Notes under the pieces: generated by a model
Seen by the model: only the letters and a program-made list of their open reading frames with translations
What the model was told of the DNA's origin: nothing
Database searches by the model: none
Source: Byssothecium circinans
Lineage: Eukaryota > Ascomycota > Dothideomycetes > Pleosporales > Massarinaceae
NCBI GenBank assembly: GCA_010015675.1
Contig: ML977005.1
Coordinates: forward strand, 369,793-433,792
Length of the DNA: 64,000 bases
Direction of reading: 5' to 3'
Made by a program: the position numbers and the translations under genes
Shown: positions 33,227 through 45,100 of the stretch, one piece after another
Numbering within the stretch: the stretch's first letter is position 1
How the letters are laid out: every line of letters starts with the position of its first letter

Positions 33227-34068
33227 TTAGAAAGCTTTCTCGGCGTCGCCCATGGAAACGTTGTTCTCGCCGTTAAGGTCCTCGTCGGAGTGAGAGAAGA
33301 CCAGATGGCTCTCGTAATACGCGAGCATTTTCTGTGGACACTTTTGGTAGACGTGGGCCAGAGGATGCTGCGTCTTCCGGTGGTTCTTCCATACGAGATA
33401 GGCGAAGCGCCCCAATTTGCCTGTCGTAGGATCCCGCAATTCCTCCACGGTTTCCACTTGGTCGACGTCGTGCTCCCATGAGCCTTTCGGCGGTTCCCAC
33501 TCTACCTCCTTCTTGATCTTCTTGTTTGTTACGGCGGGTGTTGCTGATTCTGAACCTGCAGCCGATTTCCTGCCCTTGCGCTTCTTGCCCTGGCCGGCTC
33601 CTGGGTCGCCGCCGATCGCGTCCCAGTACTCGTGCAGTACGTCTAATGCGCCCATCCTAAAAAACACATCAACAGCGCTCCCTACATTCTGCTGCCAATT
33701 GACCTACAAGTTGTCTTTGGGCTCCCAGGTGCGGTCTGATGGGTCTGGGTAGCCCTGCCACTTCACCTCGTACACAATAACGCCCCGGGACTTTTTGTGG
33801 TCGAGGATCTTCTCAACGACATATCTAGGACATTGTCAGCTTGACGCGACTCGCATGGAAGCTGGGCGCATACTCGTCCTCGGCTCCTTCCTCATCACTG
33901 CCCTCCTCCACTTCCTCGACTGGCTCGGCCTTCTTCCCGCCCTTCTCGATTTTTGCGGGTATTTGCTCATCACCGGAGGACTGGCTGCGCTCGTCTTCGT
34001 CGCTAAGAGCGGCTACACATGTGTCAGTGAAAATAGTGGTGCGCAAGCAAGATGCACTCACGCGGCAT
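33227..34068 (-). CDS. Heterochromatin protein 1 homologue (chromo and chromo-shadow domains)
   Basis: Four exons, 34068-34062, 34012-33874, 33824-33708 and 33656-33227, encode 230 aa. The first exon holds only MP and one base. An acidic N-terminus (residues 5-49) is followed by a chromodomain ([33 protein letters not shown]), with the aromatic residues that bind methylated H3K9 in place (Tyr, Trp, and Tyr in GYP). A basic linker (KKRKGRKSA) leads to the chromo-shadow domain ([14 protein letters not shown] to YYESHLVF), which dimerises and recruits partners. In fungi HP1 silences repeats and can be needed for DNA methylation and secondary-metabolite control. It starts 382 bp from CCT5, divergently. 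Confidence 0.93.
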
Positions 34069-34449
34069 GGTTTACAGCTGTCGCGGGCGTGTTTGCTGGG
34101 AATAATTCGCTTCTGTAGCTCAGCGACAGCGCACAAGGGGAATTGAGATGAGCGTAGGAGCGGTCGCGGAAGGAAGTCGAAGACTGCGCTTTGTGGTAGC
34201 TAGTCGGAGCTTGCGAGGAGAGGTTAGGTGAGAGGACGCGCCGTGTAGAGGGTCCGTGCGCCGCTCCGCAAAGCTTGGCGTGGCTTACTCACCAAAATTT
34301 CGTACTCGACGACCAGACAAAAGTTGTAAACACGCGACAACCCCGCCAACACGCACGATACGGCCCTCTTACCTTTTGTTGTGTCTTTTCCGAGCCGGCG
34401 ATAGCTACATACATCTACCAAAAGCCTGTTGAACAAGTGATTGCCCACC
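34069..34449. promoter_or_regulatory. Divergent promoter of HP1 and CCT5
   Basis: 381 bp lie between two outward ATGs. The region is free of long frames and has no clear TATA box, as is common for housekeeping promoters. Confidence 0.6.
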
Positions 34450-37180
34450 ATGGCGATGCGTAAGTGCTGCAGCCTGCAATATAGCTTCAAAACGCCCTTG
34501 AGAAGCTCATATGCTAACTTGATTCTAATGTAGAACTTGACATGTCAAATGGTACGCCTTCACCTTTAAAGTCGGAGTGACCCCCGCAATTCAACTCCAG
34601 AGACTGACATGAGGGGCTGCAGCGCAGGTGGTGAAGGATGAGAATGGGAGGCCCTTTATCATCGTGAGAGATCAGGGATCGAAGAAGAGGCAGCATGGCA
34701 ACGATGCCGTCAAATCGCACATTCTGGCTGCGCGGACAGTCGCCAACATTGTCAAGACGTCACTTGTAGGTACCCGGAGGGAATAGTACCTGGCACCAGC
34801 TTATACGCCCAGGGCCCGCGAGGACTGGACAAGATCCTAATCTCCCCCGATGGCGACATCACCGTAACCAACGACGGCGCGACTATTCTCTCGCAGATGG
34901 AGATATCAAACCACGTCGCAAAGCTCCTCGTCGAGCTCTCCAAATCACAGGACGACGAGATTGGCGACGGCACAACGGGTGTGGTGGTGCTCGCAGGCGC
35001 GCTTCTCGAGCAGGCCGCAGACCTCATCGACAAGGGCATCCACCCCATCCGGATAGCAGACGGGTACGATCAGGCGTGTGAGGTGGCTGTTGCGAAGCTA
35101 GACGAGGTTAGTGATGAGATCAAGTTCGACAAGGACAATACGGAAGAGCTATTCAGGGTCGCAAAGACGAGTCTGGGCAGCAAAATTGTCTCCAAGGCAC
35201 ACGACCACTTCGCCAACATCGCCGTAGACGCCGTACTGTCCGTGGCAGACCTCTCGCGAAAAGACGTCGACTTCGAGCTGATCAAGGTGGATGGCAAAGT
35301 GGGAGGCGCACTGGAGGACACATTGCTCGTTCAGGGTGTAATAATAGACAAGGACTTCTCGCATCCCCAGATGCCGTCCGAGGTCAAGGACGCAAAACTC
35401 GCCATCCTCACCTGCGCTTTCGAGCCCCCGAAGCCCAAGACGAAGCACAAATTGGACATCACCACCGTGGAGGAGTTCAAGAAGCTGCAAATGTACGAGT
35501 CGAACAAGTTCACCGAGATGATTCAGCGCATCAAAGACACGGGAGCCAACGTTGTGATATGCCAGTGGGGTTTCGATGACGAGGCAAACCACCTGCTGCT
35601 CACCAACAAGCTGCCCGCCGTCCGGTGGGTAGGAGGCCCGGAGATTGAACTCATCGCCATTGCCACGAATGGCCGTATAGTACCCCGATTCGAAGATTTG
35701 ACTGCGGACAAGCTAGGCTCGGCGGGCATTGTGCGGGAACTGACTTTCGGGACAACGCGCGACAAGATGTTGGTCATCGAGGAGTGCGCAAATACTCGGG
35801 CTGTGACTGTTTTCGTCAGGGGCAGCAACAAGATGGTACGTGGTCCTATATCTACGTCCTATTGGTGCAGATCGATGAGATGCCGAGCTGCGGATTGATT
35901 GCATACTGCGTGAACCATGAAGCTGACGGTATGCAGATTATCGATGAAGCGAAGCGGTCATTGCATGACGCCCTTTGCGTCGTCCGAAACTTGGTGCGAG
36001 ATAACCGCATCGTATACGGAGGCGGCGCCGCCGAAATCGCCTGTTCACTTGCTGTTGAAGATGCGGCGGTAAAGGTAAATAACCACGTGTGTCATTAAAG
36101 TACATTCTCTAATTCCATACAGAGCCCCGGTCTTGAGCAATATGCGATGCGCGCATTTGCGGAGGCTCTCGACTGTGTGCCCATGGCACTTGCTGAGAAC
36201 TCTGGATTGAGCCCCATCGAAACTCTCGCCAACATCAAGTCACGACAAGCCAAGGAGAAGAACTCAAGGCTAGGCGTCGACTGCATGCAAACCGGAAGTA
36301 ATGGTGAGTTGGTCTTTTCTTTTTCCAATGCGCGTGCGATTTGAGCCCTTCCCACTCCACCTCGCGAAATCTCTTCATCGTAGACCTTCTTTCCTATGCT
36401 TCATTTGCTGTTGCTACACCGCCATCGAGTCGAGATGCACTTCGGAGCATGCCCTTCCACGGCGTGACCCCATGGCGCATCTCGTCGGTCTTGGTTTCCC
36501 GCAATCGGCGCCACCGTGGGATGGACGGAAACTCCACCCCCACACACATCTGTCATGCTTTTGCACCTGTACATCGATCGCATTCACAGGCGGCACGCTT
36601 GGACACCAAGTGTGGACATTTGAGCTAACAAGTGGCGTTACAGACATGAAAGAGCACTTCGTCATCGATCCCCTCATCTCCAAGAGGCAACAGCTCCTCC
36701 TCGCGACGCAGCTTTGCAGGATGGTACTCAAGGTACGTTACATGTCGTATCATTCAAGTCATCCATGATTCTTTTCATTACCGTCCTCGCACCGCTTCAA
36801 CCCTTTCGTCCCACCGCGCACCTTGCTTTCCGCCAGCCGCTCCAGCCGCTCCTTGTGCTTGTCACATATCTCAAATTTCCCTAGCGTAGGGAGCGGGGAA
36901 GCGGACAGCAGCATGCCGGTCACGGTCACATACGAGCGACGTGTCCCCTCAATGGTCACCATGAGCCACAGGGTTGGGCTCGTGCAAGGGTTTCACGGCA
37001 GGATCGCACGTCGATGCATTCCTGGTTCTCGCGTGCTGCCTCCTTGCTTCTCCTTGCCCTTATTCGTGTCTCCCTTTGCGCTCATATCCGTTTGCCCCTT
37101 TTGTGATATGTTATAGGTGCTAATGTTGTGACCAGGTCAACAACGTCATCATTGCTGGTAGCGACGAGAATGAGTTCTAA
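34450..37180 (+). CDS. cct5: T-complex protein 1 subunit epsilon (CCT5)
   Basis: Eight exons, 34450-34459, 34534-34551, 34623-34765, 34813-35835, 35937-36074, 36123-36303, 36644-36732 and 37136-37180, join in phase to 548 aa, the usual length. CCT5 is one of eight paralogous subunits of the cytosolic chaperonin that folds actin and tubulin. The group II chaperonin signatures are clear: [16 protein letters not shown], the ATP-binding GDGTTG with its Asp, and late [10 protein letters not shown]. The N-terminus [14 protein letters not shown] is epsilon-specific. The last two introns (340 and 403 bp) are far longer than the others. No long frame inside them has a recognisable product. Confidence 0.96.
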
Positions 37181-38009
37181 GCTGCTGTTGGGACAGATGC
37201 GAGTCGCGCTTTGGAGTGAACACTGCATGAAGATACCGGATTTGAGCCGTGCTTGTCTCTAAACATACAGAGCTTGTCTACAAAAGATGCGTTCGCGCAA
37301 AGGGTTATGGTCGTTGGCGCGGACACGTGTAATATGCTCAATACCATATAGAACGGTTGCTTGCAATGGGGCTCGCATGTCCACGTAACAGTCCTTATCC
37401 GGGTATATGCAACATGTGATGCGGTTCTAGTGATGTGTTCCAGTACTCCTTGTAGCTCTGACTTTCGTGTTTGGTTGCATGATGTAATACAGTGGTACCT
37501 GCCCCTCCCGCTAAAGGGGAATCTTCTATCTGATGGGACTGTTTGTGAGATATCATGTCATGTCATATACCAAGCAGAACTCCTCATTCCGTGATATGTA
37601 CATGTCTGCGCCCATGTATGTGCATGTGCAGGCAGAATCCCGCCCCCGCCCCCCCAGCCCGGTCGGCCATGGATTCCAACTTGGAAGTGTTCAGTTAGAA
37701 ATCCAGCAGATGCGGCAACGCCCCGTCAAGAAACAGCCACGAAAAAAACCTCAATCATCTTCATCCTCGGTTTCCCCAGTAGGTAATAAGCGGGAATTAC
37801 CGCACTGACTCGGGTGGGGTGGGGTGGGCACTTGCTCGCTGGTTGGAATAAGAGAATTAGTTACAGTTACAGTTACCAGCAACCGGCAACCAGCAGCAGG
37901 CTTTGGAAGATGGTGTTTTGATGCGGATATGAAGGGAGAGGGGTTGGGAATATACTGCGTGTGTGTGATATAATGGGTGGTATTGGGAGAGGGGGGGGGG
38001 AGGAAAGGG
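37181..38009. other. 3' flank of CCT5, no gene seen
   Basis: Ordinary composition becomes low-complexity from about 37640. No recognisable product on either strand. Confidence 0.5.
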
Positions 38010-38110
38010 TTGTAGGTTTGTAGGTTTGTAGGTTTGTAGGTTTGTAGGTTTGTNNNNNNNNNNTTGTAGGTTTGTAGGTTTGTAGGTTTGTAGGTTTGTA
38101 GGTTTGTCGG
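38010..38110. repeat. TTTGTAGG octamer array interrupted by an assembly gap
   Basis: TTTGTAGG repeats about ten times in view, interrupted by ten Ns at 38054-38063. The Ns mark a scaffold gap, so the true array length is unknown. The unit is not a known telomere sequence and the location is internal. Confidence 0.9.
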
Positions 38111-39100
38111 TTTGGTTTGTAGTGTAGGAACTTCTTCTTGTTTTTAGTGTGAAAGGCGGGTTTATTAGGCAGGTAGTATATTGTAGTGTATTGTAGTGTA
38201 GTGTAGTTACTGTCATGGTAATGTAACCTTGAAATCTTGGAGTAAGACAGATGGGTTGATCAGTGAGTGTACTGTTCCTTTTGTCAGCTTTGAGATGAAG
38301 AAGAAGTTTTTGGTGGTATGTTGCGGCTGTACGGGCGTAAGAAGGGGGGAAGGGAGTATGGTACTGAGGATTTGCTGAATAGGGAAGAGAGAAGGTGAGA
38401 AGGTGAGAAGGTTATCATGGTGGAGAGAAAGGAAAGGTTACCGTTGGTTATATATCTTCCAAGGGGGATTGGTGAGGGGATGGAGATAGAGATGGATTGG
38501 ATTGGATTTAGTTTTACGCTGTTGAAAGGAATGGGCTGAGGGGTAAGGATGGATAAGAGGACAAGGGGGAAGATGAGAGGAAGGCGATTGCGGAATAGGG
38601 GGTATGATGTTTCCACACATGTTGTTGGGGTGGAGAGGGCTGGGGAGGATGAGGAGGGTGTGATAAAGATAAACGGGCGTGACAGGAGATGGTGTTGAGA
38701 TATGCTAGACGGGGACGGGGGAAGTTGGTGGAGGGGAGAGGGGATGGATGTGGGGGGCTTGTAGAGTGGTGGCGGGGAATGTAGTGTTGGTGTTGGTGAT
38801 TTGTGAGGAAGAGGGAAGGTTTGTTGTATATTGGATATTTCGAATGGGTTATAATGAAGAGGTAAAAGGAAGGGGGGGGGGGGGGGGGGGGGGGGGGGGT
38901 CGACGATGAAATAACGTTTAGAGGAAGTGTATTGTGGGGTTTGGGGTGGGATGTTTTTTCTGCGGGTTGTTGGGGCGGAGAGGGAGAGGGATGTTGGGGG
39001 CAGTTGGCTGGGCTTGGTAGATGGGCTTTGATTGACGGGGCTGTAGGAAGTGGAAGTGTCCGTTGACATGCATGACAAAACATCTCTTGGTGGATTCAAA
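38111..39100. other. Purine-rich, strand-biased low-complexity region
   Basis: The plus strand is mostly G, A and T, so the minus strand has a long Pro/Ser/Thr-rich frame of 271 codons (38284-39099). It includes a run of prolines made by the poly-G tract. Such frames arise by composition alone, so I do not call a gene. Confidence 0.6.
38872..38899. repeat. 28-base G homopolymer
   Basis: An uninterrupted run of 28 G on the plus strand. Its exact length is unreliable in most sequencing data. It could form G-quadruplexes and hinder polymerases. Confidence 0.85.
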
Positions 39101-42100
39101 TAGTCCCACTGCCTCGAAAGCCAACGCTCACTTCAGAATACGGCCTTTCTAAAACGCTATAAGAGGAGATCTCCAGTCCAAATACACTTTGCATATCAGT
39201 TTATTCGCCGCTATCGATAGAAAGGATAAAAGAAGGGCAAAAGGGTGCGAAGTGCCTAAGGGAAATAGAGCATGTAAAGTGTTTCCAGCAGTTATATATA
39301 TTTGGGGGCTTTGATGTGTGGTTTACGGTAGGTTGTTGCGCGTGTAAAATAAGGCCGAAGTTAAGGCAAGTTAAAGGTATATATTCAAGGCCTCAGTATA
39401 GTTTAGAGAAATAGTCGTATATAAAGATATCTAAATACACATCACGAGAATGACGGTAGACTGCTATCATAAACTACAACTCACCACTAACTTCAAGGGT
39501 CAATGAAAACGGACCAGTTGGTTACCTATCAAGGAGTGTTTCGATATCCTATGCTTATCTATGACAATCGCATGATTGACTACCTTCCCTCCCTAGGACT
39601 TATGCCCGCCTCACTTCTTCAAAGCTTACACGATATCCCTCCACTCCTGCCCAAAGCACTAGCCCTCAAAGCACTAGTCCTCTGACTCGCGTCCCATCCC
39701 CGTCCATCTCAAGCTGCTCCTCTCCTCTCCTCTCCGACCCATATCCGAGAGTGAATAATACCTTATACCACGGTAACAATACCACCCCACAATTCTTCCC
39801 TAAGCCTCATTCCCCCTGCTCTCTCATCAGCAACTACCGCTAGTGGACAGAAGAACCCACAACCCGAACACGCCCCGACCCATCACGCCATCGTCTGTAG
39901 TAAAACACGGTTCCACTCCACAGACACTGCAGGTGCCAGGGCTCACCCCGTGCTTTTTTCTTCTCGAAACGAAGAGCGATGCACGTTGCTGCTGGTGCCG
40001 AGGGCTTCCATGACTCTTCTTCGATGGGATGAAGGGGGGTGATTCCACGTTGGGTTTTCTGCATGAGGTGCGTGTCTGCAGGGTTCAGGCACGTGCATAC
40101 CTGCGCTAACTGAATGATGCCTTCATCCTCGAACAGATGAGTTGGGCCTCCTAGTAAAGCCGATACAACATATTGTAAAAGCATGTGAAATGTAATAGTA
40201 TCACCAATTCTAGGATGCCGGATTACCCTCGGAACGAAAACTCCCCTGACGATCGGGGGGCACTTGACTGCACCGGTTGTTGATGGGTCAGACCCTGCGT
40301 GAGGACCAGTGGGGAGCGGGGAGAAGTCCGATAATCGATTCCCATCCCATCACATGCTCGAGTCGAAGGATTAGCAATTGCTAAGTCAGCAAAAGCGGTG
40401 AACACTGAACAGCTCTTTCCCTCTTCTTCCACCGGTGGTTCGAAAAATAGTCGGTGATGGAACCACACATGCGCGTGCAGCATAAACCTGTGGCACAGCC
40501 GTAGCAGCAGAACCAGCTCCAGAGTTCGTGGCCGTAACTCCAACGGAATCTACCGATATCATGGCCCAGAACCTGTCTGATTCCACGTGTAGAGCTCCTA
40601 TTTCAACTTATCATCATGTGCCATCGCGTCGACCACTTCTCCACTTCTCATCAGCCTCACCCCCTAAAGGCTCCAACTCTTTCCGAACCATGACTCGGCT
40701 GCTTTCGGTTCGACGGGTCAAATCGGAGCACTTAACCCTTGACAAAGCAGGAAGAGCATCCACCCGGTGTGCCAGCATCTCTGCGGCGATCTTGTGGAGA
40801 AAGGGAAAGAATCGGGGCCGGTGATCACCGTTTTTTTGTCGCCGTACCCACAAACTGCCTTCTTCCGATTCTTGAGACTTTGCATCTTGGGGGGTGCTGT
40901 CTTCCGAGATGATTCTGGATACCTACTAACCGCGGCCGTCGCTGTTGATGCCGACCTACAGTAAATACCCGCCCAGCTGCCTTACCTTCCGTTACAGTCA
41001 CAGTCACAGAGAAAGCGTGGGCTACAGTACCTAGACAGGTAATGTAACCTTAAACGCGCGGACGCTGACGGCTCCGCTTTGACAGAAGCTTGATATTGTG
41101 GGTCATTTATTTCGATGGGGCCATGTTGGGCAGCGCCGCCACTGCGGCAGCGTGTAGGGCGTTTGGTGAGAGTGGTTGAGGCTGAGGTTTTGAGTGGAGT
41201 ATTTTGGAGAGCATGTGCGAGGAGGTGGAGTCTCGGTGATCTTCGGCGAGATTGAATTTTTACACTCGCTATGTATCTCGGGGATACTTAGTAAGCATGG
41301 GGGTGGTTCTGGTTCTTGCACGTGCGTGAACCTATGTCTCCAGATAACCTTTTGCTCCTCGTTTGAAGGGAGACATTCAAGACTACCTACCGTCTGGTGA
41401 TCGAAAAATGCAAAGGCGTCTTTTTTCACATGCTTCCTCGTTCTTTTCAACGCGTGGCCCTCCCCGCTGGATGCAAAAGTCAGCAAGACTACTGTACGAA
41501 CTATGTACCATGATAGCATGTGAAAAGGAAAGAGAAAAATCTCCCAAGGAACCCAACAAATGCGCGGCTAAAATCCTCCCCGAAAATGCACCTCACCTTC
41601 CTCTTCGAGTAACACTGTGGGAAAATTTGTATCAGGCGGCCCAATCAACCCACCCAGCATTATTTGCAAACTCGGGCGTGGTTGGTGTGTGCGATATGTG
41701 TCGAAAAAGATATCGAGTGTATGGTATCGGCCACTTACATACAGATCAAACGCCGTCGAAGAATCGATCGGCTTTTATCCGGCGTTCTAGAAACCTTCTG
41801 TTCTGGGTAAATACATGCCACCGGGTCGCCGCACGATTTTTCTCGGACCACAGGCCTTTTTGAAGTCACGTGGAAGACAATCGTGCCGTGACCCAGTGAT
41901 ACAAAGCACAACTTTCAGAATCGGCTCCATCCAGGATCTAGTCGAGCACGTGAGCGAAAGGGTTCTGAAAGTTGCCGTTAGTACTGCAGGCATACTACGT
42001 CGTAGGTACCTTTCTCTTGCCCCCTACGGCACCCCATTCCTTTTCCGCCAACACCCGAATCGATACTCTAGTTATCAGTATTCAGACTAGCCAGCAACAA

Positions 42101-45100
42101 AAGAATAATCATCACCCCATCAGCCCTATGATGAAACAACTTCCCCTTCCCCTTCCCCTTCCCCTTCCCCTTCCGTCGATTGATGCTGCAAGCCCAAACC
42201 GCCGATCCGGGGAAGGGGGGACGGGGCTCCGCATCGCGACCCCAGAGTCAAGGGCCGAGACCTTCAAACTTGGTCTCTATGCGCCTGACACTCTCACAGT
42301 AGGGACGTGTCTTGTTCGACATGAGGAATGCAAGCTCAGGTTAGATCAAGCCCCGGTTCATCGTAAAGTAAGTATTCTTTGTATTGAGCCATGATATTCG
42401 ATTACCATGGTACTAGTCGGGCCGGGCTTCTCCATACATACATGTCGCAACGACCTGTTGCAAGAAGCTAAAGGCGTGGGTCTTCAACTCCAAACCAGGG
42501 GCCAAGACAGCAGAACGTGCAATACTGTACGGAACGCATACAACTCAGCACCCCTGTTATTGTATTCTGTTATTGTATTAGTTTCTTCGGTCAAAAGGGT
42601 GAGACTCAGGTCACGTCTCGGTGCATCTAACCGCGGAACAGCGGAAGCGAAACCTAAAACGTTCGTCTTTTGACGCTTGACACGCAAGGAGACACGAGTC
42701 AAATTACAGTATTGTAACAAAGGCCTGAAGTTTGTACTAGGACGTATCTAATGATTGATGCCTTGTGGCATACATGCATGCATACCACGTGCTTTCCCCT
42801 TGCTGGCAAGGAAGTTGGAAAATCTACGCAAGGTTCGGCGGTACTTTATGGTTGCGTGCTGTATAATACGAAAAGGCACGTTTAGGGCAATGCCATCAGC
42901 ACGGGGATGCCTGTGATGAAATTAACTGAACAAGGACCGTTGTTGACGTGCATGACTTGTGCGAAATAATGTGGCGGACGAAAAGCTAGCTGGATTCGGC
43001 AGTTATGGACATCTAGAAGCCTGCATGGGGTAACAAATGCGTGCGGTGTCTTGAGGCTCGGATGTATCCGGCTTCTTGGTATCTTGCACATTATCCCGAC
43101 ATCGGTGATATTGTACCGACGCAAGGGTCACAAGCAAGCTGCGTACTCACAAGAACATCTGTATTACAGCAGTAGTTGTGGAAAGCAATGTCTTCCACTC
43201 GACCCCGGCATGAGCGCGACGAAGAAGAACGCGGGCATCTCCGCATCGATTGCTCCCTCGTGAGCAAGGAAGATGCAAGTTCCTGTTCCCCGAGACGAAA
43301 AAGTTAAAAAAACGACATGTCGGACGTTGGGCGTTGGGGCGTTGACAGGCGCATGCAGGCATCTTCCAAGTTCTTCCCTCTCCCCTCTCCCCTTGGAGAT
43401 CATAAGGTGATCGTGACACCACGTAACGAAAACGTAACGACCTGCTCGACTTGAGGTTTCCACGTTACCGAAATTCGAAATGCCTTGGCTTGATCGCTGT
43501 TTCCCGGTGCCGTTGGCTTTGCTGCTTGCACCAGCTGATCAGTTCAAACTCTCACGCTTGTACGCAAGTGGTCCCGACACTTACCCGCTTCGTACGCTCT
43601 CCGCAAACTGGGGCACCGTGGATGCGGATCCGTATTCAAAGGTCGGGAAGGGCCTCGCTAGGTGAATGGTTTTGCGGGGTCTGGGTTCAGAGGCGCAACA
43701 AAAAAAGTCTTGGCGGTACGCGTGCAAGACTTATTCGGCCCGCCTTTCTTCGGATACAATTACGCATCTGAAATGAAAGGTTGGGGGCTCTGACGTATAT
43801 AGCAAATTCCCATCGCCTTGACGCCTTCTGACGGAAGAGTGAGGATGCCAGGTCCCTTGGGAGCCATGGTTGGTAGGGTTAGGCGGTGTTTTGGCACATC
43901 CTCTAGGCAAGCCCGTCGTAGAAATGATAGAGTTGGCTAGGCAAAGCATTGAACCAAGGAGGGAACTGAATGATTGGCTCCGGCATAAAGTTCCGAGCAT
44001 CTCGTTGACTGAATTGGTACAAGAGACGCGAACACAACGCGTATATTCAATGCCAGAGAACGCCTAGATCCAGCATCAGCGTCCGTCGTTCATTGTTCAG
44101 TAGCGTTCGTCTTTGAGCAGGTGCGCTCAACATGACTGGTCTCTGTATATCGATCTCGAGGTGAGCAAACGCTAGTACACTAGGTAAACTGATTGCTCGC
44201 GGCGCGTTGGGGCCTGGAGGCATTTCTAGCTCCGATACCTTGATAAAACGTGGCAGCCACAGTTTTCCCCTGTAAGGAGAGCATGCGCGGACCGAGTCGC
44301 TACATACATACACACACAGAATGATGTATGGACTTTGTCGTAGTGATGAAACAGGCCGGGTTCCAAGAGGTTCCGTAGAAGGATCGATGCTGTCGGATAA
44401 GGGGTCGACGAGTGGGGATGAGCGTTGAGTGGGTGGTGAGAGCGGGTGTTGCTTTGGCTTTGACCTTGGCCTTGGCTACGTGTGCGATGGGTATCATCTA
44501 AGTAAAGGGTCCACTGAAGCCCGAATCCGGGGGATGACTCTGAGGGGAGACATATCAGGGTCTGTGTTGGATGTTGTCTGAATGATGAAATCTTCGGTTT
44601 TGTTTACTACTGACTAGCGTGGTGTTGTAAGGTGAGTTACAGTTGGAAGACGTCATAGCCTCCTCCACCATCGCTTCGGGAGATCGATGTGGAGCACGCG
44701 CGTGCTTGTCTGTTTGGGGAAGACGTTAATCCAACGTCATAAATCTCAAGCCCCTTTTTCCTTTCCACCTATTGTTCCAAGGCCCCGTAGCCTCATACAT
44801 ACACGTGGAGTGAAGATAGATGCCCGCATGGCATGCGCGTGCACTTTCAAGTCCCCAACACCATCCATCCCACGCTCTTTCGATAAACACCGACAACAGA
44901 TATCTTACCAGCTCCTGAATAGCAATAGGTAAGCGAAGCTTCCAAACCCCCTTGAAATGTACACTTCAAAAAGATCAGGTGGACTTGCGAAGATTCCGGT
45001 GAACGAAGATGCACTGTACAGTATGTAGTAACATGACAATATAACAATATACATTTCCGCGATACCTACCCTCTCCGTCAAGCGTCAAGACACCAAACAT

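Noticed and set aside
38284..39099. 271-codon minus-strand frame, Pro/Ser-rich with a proline run
   Set aside because: It follows from purine-rich plus-strand composition and the poly-G tract. There is no domain, and overlapping frames look the same.
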